Both the position numbers and the translations under genes were made by a program. A stretch of DNA of 38,825 nucleotides from Acidocella sp. (lineage in GTDB: Bacteria; Pseudomonadota; Alphaproteobacteria; Acetobacterales; Acetobacteraceae). The stretch is from positions 1-38,825 of the forward strand of contig DAIDJU010000053.1 of assembly GCA_027451225.1 (NCBI GenBank), read 5' to 3'. The notes under the pieces were generated by a model that saw only the letters and a list, made by a program, of their open reading frames with translations, made no database searches and had not been told where the DNA came from. Shown here in pieces: positions 1 to 8,003 of the stretch. Numbering within the stretch: the first letter of the stretch is position 1; every line of letters starts with the position of its first letter.

Positions 1-1010
<1,010 letters not shown>

Positions 1011-1026
1011 ATCTCTGCTCTTCCGC

Positions 1027-1116
1027 TTAAAATGCCGTGGGTTGGGTTGTTAGGCATTCCCCTGAGCGATGGCGTGCCGCACCGGGCGCACGCAAAATAA
1101 CCTAGCCGCTCAGGGG
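1027..1116 (-). promoter_or_regulatory. putative leucine attenuator hairpins upstream of leuA
   Basis: On the minus strand CCCCTGAGCG (1116-1107) can pair perfectly with CGCTCAGGGG (1068-1059). Inside this lies a second inverted repeat, GCGTGC (1093-1088) with GCACGC (1077-1072). Immediately downstream AATGCC (1058-1053) can pair with GGCATT (1036-1031), extendable by G-U pairs at 1060-1059, and ends in TTTTAAG, which is a weak terminator-like tail. The leader-peptide stop lies in the first arm, so a ribosome that reaches the stop would block the large hairpin, while one stalled at the Leu codons would allow it. Which fold terminates is inference; the U-tract is poor. Confidence 0.5.
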
Positions 1117-1163
1117 CGGGTAAGTCGAAGAAGCAGCCCGAAAAGGGTTGGGGCGTAAGCCAT
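1110..1163 (-). CDS. leuL: putative leucine-rich leader peptide of leuA
   Basis: A 17-codon frame on the minus strand reads MAYAPTLFGLLLRLTRP and then TGA. Five of the 17 codons are leucine, four of them within codons 10-14. Four of the five are CTT, a codon I would expect to be rare in such GC-rich DNA. The stop (1110-1112) lies inside the 5' arm of a 10-bp hairpin, and leuA starts 99 nt further on. This is the classical layout of a ribosome-mediated attenuator, in which stalling at Leu codons during leucyl-tRNA shortage changes the RNA fold. There is no obvious Shine-Dalgarno before the ATG; a promoter-like pair would start transcription almost at the ATG, so the transcript may be leaderless. 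Reading and coordinates come from the sequence; function is inferred. Confidence 0.65.
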   Translation of the reverse strand: MAYAPTLFGLLLRLTRP

Positions 1164-1171
1164 GGCCAAAG

Positions 1172-1199
1172 AATTAAGGGGTTTTGCCGGGCGGCGCAA
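1172..1199 (-). promoter_or_regulatory. candidate promoter for leuL-leuA
   Basis: On the minus strand TTGCGC (1199-1194) and TTAATT (1177-1172) are separated by 16 nt, resembling sigma-70 -35 and -10 hexamers. A start 6-9 nt after the -10 would fall at about 1163-1166, at or just before the leader-peptide ATG. The match is moderate and rests on sequence resemblance alone. Confidence 0.35.
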
Positions 1200-1235
1200 G
1201 CATTTTGCCGCGCCGGCCCATGAGTGGGGCGCGGG

Positions 1236-2159
1236 TCAGCTCCCGCCTTGCGTGTAATGCGCGGCGAAGCTGCGCACCTTGGCGCGGAATTCGCCGGAGC
1301 CGAGAATGGCGCGCAATTCGTTGGCCCAGCTATGGCCGGAGTTGGCGCAATTCGTTACGGCATGGGCGAGGCCTTCCGGGTCCGGCTCGCGCAGCAGCAA
1401 TAGCTGGTAGAGCGCGGTCACATAATCCTCGGCGTCCCGCCTACGGCTGGCGGCGCTGGGGGCGGAGGCGCTCAGCGGCGCAAAGGTGCTGCCCATGGCT
1501 TCGGCCACGGCGGCCTCGATGATCGCCATGCGCTGGCCCATGTCATCGTTCGTCACCGCGCGCAGCACTTGCCGGATGAACGCGGCATGGGCGTAGTTCA
1601 GCACGCCGCACACGTCGCGCGTGGTCAGGCAGGCGCTTTCGGCCTCGGGCATGTTGCGCAGGCAGTCATGCAGCAGAATCTGATCATCGGGCACAGCGGC
1701 CCATTGATCCGCCCGGCGCAGTTCATCGTCGCTGATGGCGTGGAACGCGGCGCGTCAGTGCAGCAGGATGCGCACCGCCATGGGATGGCCGAGATTGATG
1801 GCGAAGACGCCATCGTTGACGCGCCACCAGAGCGGCGGGTCGGCGAGGTCCGGTGCGGCGATAAGCGCCAGATGCTCCTTGCCGGCCAGATAGGCGCGCA
1901 GGTCGAAATCCTGGCCGTGGATGTAGGAATCGGCGTCCAGATACACGGCCCAGCCGGTATAACCCTCCACCATCAGGCTCGTGAGCATCTCGATGCGGTT
2001 ATACGCCGCGTGCCACGGGTGAAACCCGCGCTTGATGCCGAGAAAGCTGTTGTAGCTATGGCCGTGGCGGCTGGCATAGGCCTGCACGGTCTGGCCGGTG
2101 AGGCGCAGCATCGGCGCGTAGCGGGCGGCGTCGGCGGTTTGCAGGAACAGGACGTTCAC
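1236..2159 (-). pseudogene. glycosyltransferase with DUF4214-like C-terminus, interrupted by in-frame TGA
   Basis: One continuous reading frame of 307 amino-acid codons runs from a GTG at 2159 to the stop at 1236, broken only by a TGA at 1757-1755. The first 134 residues look like a GT-A glycosyltransferase of the GMA12/MNN10 type: an N-terminal MNVLFLQT strand and a metal-binding D-A-D at residues 75-77 (YLDADSYIH), then NDGVFAINLGH. After the TGA the frame continues with AVPDDQILLHDCL, still glycosyltransferase-like, and then a segment resembling DUF4214 (LLLREPDPEG ... ILGSGEFRAK). TGG (Trp) to TGA, one C-to-T change at plus-strand position 1755, would explain the break. The start overlaps the rlmB stop as GTGA, so it was an operon partner. 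Alternatives are two separate products, readthrough or a sequencing error. If translated separately, the pieces are 1755-2159 and an internal-start product ending at 1236. Confidence 0.75.
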
Positions 2160-3184
2160 GGCGCGCGCGTCAGCTCGTACAGCGCCACCGCCCCGGCGGC
2201 GGAGACGTTGAGGCTCTCCATCCCGCCCGGCATGGCCAGGGCGCAGACCTCGTCGCAGGTTTCGCGCGTCAGGCGGCGCATGCCTTCGCCCTCGCTGCCC
2301 AGCACCAGCGCCACGCGCCGCCCGGCGAAATCCCCGCCGCGGAGCCGGGTGGAGGAATGGCCGTCCAGCCCCACCACCCAGACATCGGCGGATTTCAGCA
2401 CGACCAGCGCCCGCGCGATGTTGACGATTCGCAGCAGCGGGATCGTCTCCAGCGCGCCGGAGGCGGCCTTGGCCAGCGCGCCGGTTTCCTCGGGCGCGTT
2501 GCGGTCCTGCGCGATGACGGCGCAGGCGCCAAAGGCCTGGGCCGTGCGCATCAGCGCGCCGACATTGCGGGGATCGAAGATCTGGTCGAGCACCAGAATC
2601 GGGCCGGGGCGCTTGAGCGCGTCCAGCAGGGTGGGGGCCTCAAGCTGGTCGGTAAGCAGGGCGATGCCCTGGTGCACGATGCCCGAACCGGGACGCGCGC
2701 CGAGGATCTGGTCGATTCGCTCGCGCTGGGTGATCTCGGGCTGGATGGGCCAGGGCTGGGGGCATTCCGCCGCCAGCGAGGCCTGCGCCTCCTCGGTGAT
2801 CACGAGTTGGCGAAAGCGCCGCCGCGGATTTTTTAGTGCCGCCGCCACGGCGTGGGTGCCGTACAGCCACACCGCGCCCGCAGGCGTTGCGGCCGGGCGT
2901 TCGCCGCGCCCGCGCCCGCCATGCTCGCCACGGTCCTGCGCCCGCTCTGGCTTATGCTCGGCGCGGGCGGGCTGGTTTTGGCGAGTTTCCCCGCCACGCG
3001 GGCGGTTGGAGAAGGGGCGGTTCTGGTCGCCATGCTCGCCACGGCCTTGCGCCCGCTCGGGCTTATGCTCGGCGCGGGCGGGCTGATTTTGGCGAGTTTC
3101 CCCGCCACGCGGGCGGCCGGAGGAGGGGCGGTTCTGGTCGCCGTGGCGGCCGGATTTGCCGCGGGGCGGGCGGTTTTGTGTCAT
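2156..3184 (-). CDS. rlmB: 23S rRNA (guanosine-2'-O-)-methyltransferase, TrmH/SpoU family
   Basis: A SPOUT-fold methyltransferase expected to methylate the 2'-OH of G2251 in 23S rRNA using S-adenosylmethionine. The 342-residue protein has a substrate-binding domain beginning near VWLYGTHAVAAAL, then the three SpoU motifs: DPRNVGALMRTA, VLGSEGEGMRRL and SLNVSAAGAVALYE close to the C-terminus. About 100 N-terminal residues form a basic, low-complexity tail rich in R, G, Q and P, built from two 37-residue repeats (residues 14-50 and 51-87). It probably adds RNA affinity and makes the protein longer than the roughly 245 residues of E. coli RlmB. The stop overlaps the downstream glycosyltransferase start. 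TrmH is the main alternative, but the N-terminal substrate-binding domain favours RlmB. Confidence 0.9.
   Translation of the reverse strand: MTQNRPPRGKSGRHGDQNRPSSGRPRGGETRQNQPARAEHKPERAQGRGEHGDQNRPFSNRPRGGETRQNQPARAEHKPERAQDRGEHGGRGRGERPAATPAGAVWLYGTHAVAAALKNPRRRFRQLVITEEAQASLAAECPQPWPIQPEITQRERIDQILGARPGSGIVHQGIALLTDQLEAPTLLDALKRPGPILVLDQIFDPRNVGALMRTAQAFGACAVIAQDRNAPEETGALAKAASGALETIPLLRIVNIARALVVLKSADVWVVGLDGHSSTRLRGGDFAGRRVALVLGSEGEGMRRLTRETCDEVCALAMPGGMESLNVSAAGAVALYELTRAP
2918..3139 (-). repeat. 111-bp tandem duplication within rlmB
   Basis: Two adjacent copies of a 111-bp unit (2918-3028 and 3029-3139) with few differences encode two 37-residue repeats beginning HGDQNRP and ending RGE. 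The unit is an exact multiple of three, so the duplication keeps the frame. A short degenerate third start (GRHGDQNRP versus GEHGDQNRP) suggests that the boundary sequence itself is repeated. Confidence 0.9.
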
Positions 3185-3212
3185 GGCGTTTCACTATCTC
3201 TCCACTCACGCG

Positions 3213-3241
3213 TTGACAACCGAACCTGTTTCGGGGCAAGG
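3213..3241 (+). promoter_or_regulatory. candidate promoter upstream of tRNA-Tyr
   Basis: A perfect TTGACA (3213-3218) lies 35 bp before the mature tRNA-Tyr 5' end. With a 17-nt spacer the -10 would be GCAAGG (3236-3241), a poor match. A second perfect TTGACA is at 3560-3565, before tRNA-Trp, again without a good -10. The assignment rests on the -35 hexamer and position only. Confidence 0.3.
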
Positions 3242-3253
3242 AGCGCCCCACGC

Positions 3254-3339
3254 GGAAGGGTGCCCGAGTGGCTAAAGGGGACGGACTGTAAATCCGTTGG
3301 CGTGCGCCTACGTTGGTTCGAATCCAACCCCTTCCACCA
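3254..3339 (+). tRNA. tRNA-Tyr (GUA)
   Basis: Cloverleaf with acceptor GGAAGGG (3254-3260) pairing with CCCTTCC (3329-3335), discriminator A and an encoded CCA at 3337-3339. The anticodon GTA is at 3288-3290. There is a long variable arm, as expected for a type II tRNA, and a T-arm GTTGG-TTCGAAT-CCAAC. The next 107 bp, up to tRNA-Gly, contain nothing I recognise. Confidence 0.97.
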
Positions 3340-3446
3340 TTTTCCTGAAAAATTTTATCAAATCTCAAAGTTTTGTTCCTGGGCTTTACTCGCGCCCTGG
3401 TCTTGGCTTAACCATGCACTGCCCGGCAACGGGCGAGTGTTTGCAC

Positions 3447-3520
3447 GCGGGTGTAGCTCAACGGTAGAGTCCCAGCCTTCCAAGCTGGTTGTGCGGGTTC
3501 GATTCCCGTCACCCGCTCCA
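3447..3520 (+). tRNA. tRNA-Gly (UCC)
   Basis: Acceptor GCGGGTG (3447-3453) pairs with CACCCGC (3510-3516), followed by discriminator T and an encoded CCA (3518-3520). The anticodon stem CCAGC/GCTGG holds the loop CTTCCAA with anticodon TCC at 3479-3481. Tyr followed by Gly is the conserved order upstream of tuf in many proteobacteria, but no tuf follows here. Confidence 0.97.
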
Positions 3521-3613
3521 ATTGCCAGACGCAAAATGTCCGGCTAAAGGAGCAGACACTTGACAGCGGACGCGCCACAGTGTGGAAGGCGGCGTTACCG
3601 TGCTGGTACGGAT

Positions 3614-3690
3614 AGGGGCGTAGCTCAATTGGTTAGAGCGCCGGTCTCCAAAACCGGAGGTTGAGAGTTCGAGACCCTCCGCCCCTGCCA
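3614..3690 (+). tRNA. tRNA-Trp (CCA)
   Basis: Acceptor AGGGGCG (3614-3620) pairs with CGCCCCT (3680-3686), followed by discriminator G and an encoded CCA (3688-3690). The anticodon stem CCGGT/ACCGG holds the loop CTCCAAA with anticodon CCA at 3648-3650. It lies 46 bp upstream of secE, the usual bacterial arrangement, and is probably co-transcribed with secE-nusG. Confidence 0.97.
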
Positions 3691-3736
3691 TCCCTATCCC
3701 AGCACGTTTTTATTCGCTGTTTCTCGGAGTTCGGTT

Positions 3737-3931
3737 TTGGCGTTCAACCTGGTAAAATTCGCGCGCGACGTGCGTGCCGAGGCGGCAAAGACCACCTGGC
3801 CCTCGCGCAAGGAGACCGTGCAGACCACGGGACTCGTGCTTGCCATGGTGATCGTCACGGCCCTGTTTTTCCTGACTGTCGATCAGATTATCGGCGCGGT
3901 CATGCGCGCGCTGTTCGGCGTCGGAAGCTAA
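3737..3931 (+). CDS. secE: preprotein translocase subunit SecE
   Basis: Small essential subunit of the SecYEG channel that clamps SecY in the inner membrane. The protein has 64 residues, the usual length of the short single-span alphaproteobacterial SecE. The amphipathic N-terminal part carries the conserved EAAKTTWPSRKE (residues 15-26), followed by one membrane helix (about residues 32-56) and a short tail. I chose the TTG at 3737 because CGGAG (3725-3729) lies at good distance and no ATG fits. The nusG ATG begins 11 bp after the stop, so the two are surely co-transcribed. Confidence 0.93.
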   Translation: MAFNLVKFARDVRAEAAKTTWPSRKETVQTTGLVLAMVIVTALFFLTVDQIIGAVMRALFGVGS

Positions 3932-3942
3932 GGAATTTTTTA

Positions 3943-4473
3943 ATGGCCAAGCGCTGGTACGTTCTGCACGTCTATTCGGGTTTCGAGAAGAAGATCTCGC
4001 AGCAGATCAAGGAACAGGCCGAGCTGAAAGGCCTGGCCGAGCAGATCGGCGAGATCGTGGTGCCGTCCGAGGAGGTCACCGAGGTGCGCCGCGCCCAGAA
4101 GGTGAACACCGAGCGCAAGTTCTTCCCCGGCTACGTGCTCATCAACATGGATATGACCGATGACGCCTGGCACCTGGTGAAGGATGTGCCGAAGGTGACC
4201 GGCTTCCTGGGCAGCCGCAACAAGCCGTCCCCGATCAGCGACGCCGAGGCCGAGCGGATCATGAAGCAGCAGCAGGAAGGCGCCGAGACGCGCCGCCCCG
4301 CCGTGACCTTCGAGATCGGCGAGCAGGTGCGCGTGGCCGATGGCCCGTTCACCAGCTTCAACGGCGTTGTCGAGGAAGTGGACGAGGAGAAGGGCCGCGT
4401 GAAGGTCATGGTCTCCATTTTCGGCCGCCCCACCCCCGTGGATCTGGAATACGCCCAGGTGGAGAAAGTCTAA
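3943..4473 (+). CDS. nusG: transcription termination/antitermination protein NusG
   Basis: General elongation factor that binds RNA polymerase and links it to Rho or to the leading ribosome (via NusE/S10). The 176-residue product starts MAKRWYVLHVYSGFEKK, the hallmark of the NGN domain. It has the FFPGYVLINMDM strand-turn in the middle and a C-terminal KOW domain (about residues 124-176: GEQVRVADGPFTSFNGVVEEVD). The ATG at 3943 follows an AAGGA (3929-3934 region) that overlaps the secE stop. In most bacteria rplK-rplA follow; here a drug-efflux operon does. Confidence 0.97.
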   Translation: MAKRWYVLHVYSGFEKKISQQIKEQAELKGLAEQIGEIVVPSEEVTEVRRAQKVNTERKFFPGYVLINMDMTDDAWHLVKDVPKVTGFLGSRNKPSPISDAEAERIMKQQQEGAETRRPAVTFEIGEQVRVADGPFTSFNGVVEEVDEEKGRVKVMVSIFGRPTPVDLEYAQVEKV

Positions 4474-4495
4474 CCAGGCTTGCAATCTCCGCTGC

Positions 4496-4530
4496 GTCCC
4501 TTATCTCGGCCTCAATAAGGCGAGAGGGAC
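4496..4530 (+). promoter_or_regulatory. hairpin covering the emrA ribosome-binding site
   Basis: GTCCC (4496-4500) and TCTC plus GCCT (4504-4507, 4509-4512) can pair with GGGAC (4526-4530), GAGA (4522-4525) and AGGC (4518-4521), leaving a TTA bulge and a CAATA loop. The 3' arm contains the GAGAGGGA Shine-Dalgarno of the GTG start at 4534. No U-tract follows, so it is not an intrinsic terminator; it could limit translation of the efflux operon. The pairing is visible, the function is inferred. Confidence 0.4.
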
Positions 4531-4533
4531 AAT

Positions 4534-5547
4534 GTGGCTGACGTGAACACATCCAAGACCATGCCGCGCTGGGCTATGCTCGGCGCGGCTGTTTTTATTT
4601 TGGCAGCCCTTTTGGCTTGGCTCGCCCATTATCTGCTGCTGGGCCAGTATCTCGTCAGCACGGATGACGCCTATCTCGCCGCGGATTCGAGCCTGATCGC
4701 AGCCAAGGTCAGCGGCTATGTCACGAAGGTCGCGGTTGATAACGGCGATTCGGTGGAGCCCGGGCAGTTGCTCGCGGTTATCGACCAGCGCGACTACCAG
4801 AACGCTCTGGCCGAGGCCAAGGCGGCGGCAGGGGCGGCGCAGGCGGGGCTGATTTTGCAACAGGCGAAGGTCGAGGCCGCCAAGGCGGCGTTGCAGGGCG
4901 ATCAGGCGCGCGAGATTTTCGCCGAACAGAATCAGACACGCTATACCGGCCTCTCCGCCAAGGGCGCCAGCACGGTGCAGCAGGCCGAGCAGGCGAATAC
5001 CGATGTGGCCGCCATCCGCGCCCAGCTCGATGCCGACAAGGCGAATCTTCAGGCTGCCATCGCCCAGGTGGACGTACTGACCGCCGCCCTGGCCCGCGCC
5101 AAGGCGCAGGCGGCGCAGTCGGGGCTGGATCTCGAACATACCGAGATCCGCGCCCCGGTGGCCGGCATGGTCGGCAACAAGAATATCTCGGTGGGCGATT
5201 ATCTGCAGCCGGGCACGCAGATCATGGCCGTGGTGCCGCTGGCCCAGGTGTATGTGCTGGCCAATTATAAGGAAACGCAGATCACCAACATGGCGCTCGG
5301 CCAGAAGGTGAGGGTGCATGTCGATGCCTTCCCTAATCTCGACGTGCGCGGGCATGTGGATGCCATCTACCCCGCCTCGGGGCAGACGTTCGCGCTGCTG
5401 CCGCCCGATAATGCCACGGGCAACTTCACCAAGATCGTGCAGCGCGTGCCGGTGAAGATTTTGCTCGACCTGACGCCAGGGCAGATCGGCAAGCTTCGGC
5501 CGGGCATGTCGGTTGAGCCGGAAATCGATACACGCGGCCAGTCGTGA
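4534..5547 (+). CDS. emrA: HlyD/EmrA-family efflux membrane-fusion protein
   Basis: Periplasmic adaptor of a tripartite multidrug pump, anchored in the inner membrane and joining the MFS transporter to an outer-membrane channel. The 337 residues begin with a single membrane helix (about 14-36), then a lipoyl-like half-motif (KVSGYVTKVAVDNGDSVEPG, about 58-77). A long Ala/Gln-rich coiled-coil hairpin follows (about 90-190), then the second lipoyl half and beta-barrel (EIRAPVAGMVGNKNISVGD). The GTG at 4534 follows GAGAGGGA. The stop overlaps the emrB GTG (GTGA), indicating translational coupling. No TolC-type outer-membrane partner is in the window. Substrates cannot be told from the sequence. 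Confidence 0.88.
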   Translation: MADVNTSKTMPRWAMLGAAVFILAALLAWLAHYLLLGQYLVSTDDAYLAADSSLIAAKVSGYVTKVAVDNGDSVEPGQLLAVIDQRDYQNALAEAKAAAGAAQAGLILQQAKVEAAKAALQGDQAREIFAEQNQTRYTGLSAKGASTVQQAEQANTDVAAIRAQLDADKANLQAAIAQVDVLTAALARAKAQAAQSGLDLEHTEIRAPVAGMVGNKNISVGDYLQPGTQIMAVVPLAQVYVLANYKETQITNMALGQKVRVHVDAFPNLDVRGHVDAIYPASGQTFALLPPDNATGNFTKIVQRVPVKILLDLTPGQIGKLRPGMSVEPEIDTRGQS

Positions 5548-7106
5548 CCCCGCCGGAGAAGGTTTCGCCGCGCAACCTTGTCGCCGTGGCGGGCGGGCTG
5601 ATCGGCGCGTTCATGGCGGTGCTGAACATCCAGGTGGTGAACACCTCGCTGCCCGACATCCAGGGCGGCATCGGCGCCGGGCTGGATGACGGCGGCTGGA
5701 TCTCCACCGCTTATCTGATCGGCGAGATCATCGTCATCCCGCTCTCGGGCTGGCTGACCTCGGTGTTCTCGCTGCGCCGTTATCTCATCACCAATACGGT
5801 GCTGTTTCTGTTCTTCTCGGCCGCCTGCGGCTTTGCCGGCAACTTCCCCGAGATGGTGACGCTGCGCGCCCTCCAGGGCTTCTCCGGCGGCGTGCTCATC
5901 CCGCTCGGGCTGCTTTGCGTCATCACCCTGCTGCCCGAGCGTGTGCGCCCCACCGGCTTCGCCATCTTCGCGCTTTCGGCCACCTTCGCCCCGGCCATCG
6001 GTCCCACCATCGGTGGGGCGATCACCGATATTTACGGCTGGCGCTATATTTTTTTCCTGAATCTAGTGCCGGGGGGGCTGATGCTCAGCGCCCTGGTCTG
6101 GGGGCTGCAGCCTGCGCCCATGCAACTGGAGAAATTCCGCCAGGGTGACTGGATTGGCGTTATCACCATGGCGGTGGGGCTCGGCACGCTGCAAACGGTG
6201 CTGGAGGAGGGCAACAAGGACGACTGGTTCGGCTCGGTGTTCATCCAGCGCCTGTCGATTATCTCCGTCATTTCGCTGATCGCGTTTCTGGTGCAGGAGC
6301 TGCGCCCGGGCAACAAGGCGCCGCTGGTGAATCTGCGCTTGCTGGCGCTGCGCAATTTCGCCTTCTCCAGCGTCGCCAACACCACGCTGGGGTTTGTGCT
6401 GTATTCGGCGGTGTATCTCATCCCGCTTTATCTTGCGGTGGCGCATGGCTACAGCGCCGAGCAGGCCGGGTTGGTAATGGCCTGGATCGGCCTGCCGCAG
6501 CTGCTCATCATCCCGTTCAGCCCGTATCTGATGCGCCGGATCGACCCGCGCTGGCTGTTGCTGTTGGGGCTGACGCTGTTCACCATCAGCTCGTTCATGA
6601 ACATGAATCTCGGTCCCGACGATAGCGGGCCGCAGATGCTGCTGCCCAACCTCATCCGCGCCGTCGGCCAGGCGCTGGTGTTCCCGTCCATGACGTTCAT
6701 CGCCACCGCCGGAATACCGCTGAAGGATGCGGGGTCGGCCTCGGTGCTGTTCAACATGCTGCGTAATCTCGGCGGGGCGATCGGTATCGCCGTGGTGCAG
6801 ACCTTCATCACCAACCGCGAGAAATTCCACTCCGCGATCATTACGCCAACTGTAAGCCTACTGAATGCTGCAACGCAGCAACGACTTCAAATGTTGCAAA
6901 ACTATTTCATGGCGCACGGCATGAACGATCCTGCTGCAGCGCAGCAACAAGCGATTCAGCTTCTTGGAACCACGGTGCGTTTGCAGGCCGATTATTTTGC
7001 TTATGGCGATGCTTTTGCTTTGCTCGGCACGGCCATGCTGGTTTCCATTGTTGCCACGCTCTGCCTCAAAAAGGTCACAGGCGCTGGCGCAGCTGGGGGA
7101 CATTGA
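5544..7106 (+). CDS. emrB: EmrB/QacA-type MFS multidrug transporter (DHA2, 14 TM)
   Basis: Proton-driven drug exporter of the DHA2 branch of the major facilitator superfamily. The 520-residue length and hydrophobic pattern fit 14 membrane helices. The N-terminal helix carries NIQVVNTSLPDIQGG (the D1-type motif of EmrB/QacA), then GWISTAYLIGEIIVIPLSGWLTSVFSLRR (first cytoplasmic loop), and antiporter motif C is seen in FAPAIGPTIGG. The GTG start overlaps the emrA stop. From about 6838 to the end the DNA is visibly richer in A/T and uses different codons (CAA, TTA, GCA), a shift that continues past the stop into the start of phaB. The reading frame is intact. Confidence 0.9.
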   Translation: MTPPEKVSPRNLVAVAGGLIGAFMAVLNIQVVNTSLPDIQGGIGAGLDDGGWISTAYLIGEIIVIPLSGWLTSVFSLRRYLITNTVLFLFFSAACGFAGNFPEMVTLRALQGFSGGVLIPLGLLCVITLLPERVRPTGFAIFALSATFAPAIGPTIGGAITDIYGWRYIFFLNLVPGGLMLSALVWGLQPAPMQLEKFRQGDWIGVITMAVGLGTLQTVLEEGNKDDWFGSVFIQRLSIISVISLIAFLVQELRPGNKAPLVNLRLLALRNFAFSSVANTTLGFVLYSAVYLIPLYLAVAHGYSAEQAGLVMAWIGLPQLLIIPFSPYLMRRIDPRWLLLLGLTLFTISSFMNMNLGPDDSGPQMLLPNLIRAVGQALVFPSMTFIATAGIPLKDAGSASVLFNMLRNLGGAIGIAVVQTFITNREKFHSAIITPTVSLLNAATQQRLQMLQNYFMAHGMNDPAAAQQQAIQLLGTTVRLQADYFAYGDAFALLGTAMLVSIVATLCLKKVTGAGAAGGH

Positions 7107-7280
7107 TCTCCAGCACGCAATATCTTGGCGCGACTTGATTTAGGTCATGTTCGTGAAAAGATTTTGTTTTGAAAAAGAACCCACTGGATCAAAGGCGGCA
7201 GGTGTGGAACTCTGCGTTTAGCGGCTCACCACCCGCTGTGAGTCGGTCTAGCGTCTGGAAAACACTGGAGGAATGTTAAT

Positions 7281-8003
7281 ATGTCTCGCGTAGCATTGGT
7301 TACTGGCGGAACTCGTGGAATCGGCGCAGCCATTAGCGTTGCCCTTAAAGAGGCAGGCAGGACAGTCGTTGCGAGCTATGCGGGCAATACCGCCGCGGCG
7401 GAAGCTTTCAGCAAGGAGACGGGCATCGAGGCGCTGAAGTTCGATGCCGGCAGTTACGATGAATCCGTTGCGGCTGTGAATGATATCGCTGCCCGCCACG
7501 GCGCCATCGAGATTCTGGTGAACAACGCAGGTATCACCCGCGACGCGGTGATGGGCAAGCTCACCCGCACCATGTGGGATGAGGTGATCGACACCAATCT
7601 TGGCTCCTGCTTCAATCTTTGCAAAGCCACGTTCGACGGCATGAAGGCCAAGAAGTTCGGCCGCGTGGTGAATATCGGCTCCATCAACGGTCAGGCCGGG
7701 CAATACGGTCAGGTAAACTACGCCGCCGCCAAGTCCGGCATCCATGGCTTCACCAAGGCCCTGGCGCAGGAAGGGGCGCGCTACAACATCACCGTGAACG
7801 CGGTGGCCCCCGGCTATGTGGATACCGACATGGTGCGCGCCGTGCCGGCCGACGTGCTGGAGAAGATCATCGCCAAGATCCCCCGCGGGCGCCTCGGCAC
7901 CGCGAATGATATCGCCCGTGGCGTGGCCTTCCTCACCGCCGACGATGCCGATTTCATCACCGGCTCGACGCTTTCCATCAACGGCGGCCAGCATATGTAC
8001 TGA
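7281..8003 (+). CDS. phaB: acetoacetyl-CoA reductase (SDR family)
   Basis: NADPH-dependent reduction of acetoacetyl-CoA to (R)-3-hydroxybutyryl-CoA, the second step of polyhydroxybutyrate synthesis. The 240-residue product is a classical short-chain dehydrogenase with the cofactor motif TGGTRGIG (8-15), NNAG (81-84) and catalytic S134, Y147 and K151 in the YAAAK context. The segment SINGQAGQYGQVNYAAAKSG is typical of PhaB and separates it from FabG, the main alternative. The start is fixed by GGAGGA (7267-7272), 8 nt before the ATG. No phaA or phaC is adjacent, so the gene stands alone. The 173-bp upstream gap is AT-richer than its surroundings and holds a CTCAC/GTGAG inverted repeat; no confident promoter was found. 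Confidence 0.9.
   Translation: MSRVALVTGGTRGIGAAISVALKEAGRTVVASYAGNTAAAEAFSKETGIEALKFDAGSYDESVAAVNDIAARHGAIEILVNNAGITRDAVMGKLTRTMWDEVIDTNLGSCFNLCKATFDGMKAKKFGRVVNIGSINGQAGQYGQVNYAAAKSGIHGFTKALAQEGARYNITVNAVAPGYVDTDMVRAVPADVLEKIIAKIPRGRLGTANDIARGVAFLTADDADFITGSTLSINGGQHMY

Noticed and set aside
1755-1757. TGA read as selenocysteine in the glycosyltransferase
   Set aside because: Glycosyltransferases of this type are not selenoproteins, the expected residue by context is Trp, and no SECIS-like hairpin follows directly after the TGA.
1569-3086. A 505-codon plus-strand frame opposite the glycosyltransferase pseudogene and rlmB
   Set aside because: It is antisense to recognised protein families, is low-complexity in its second half and has no known motif.
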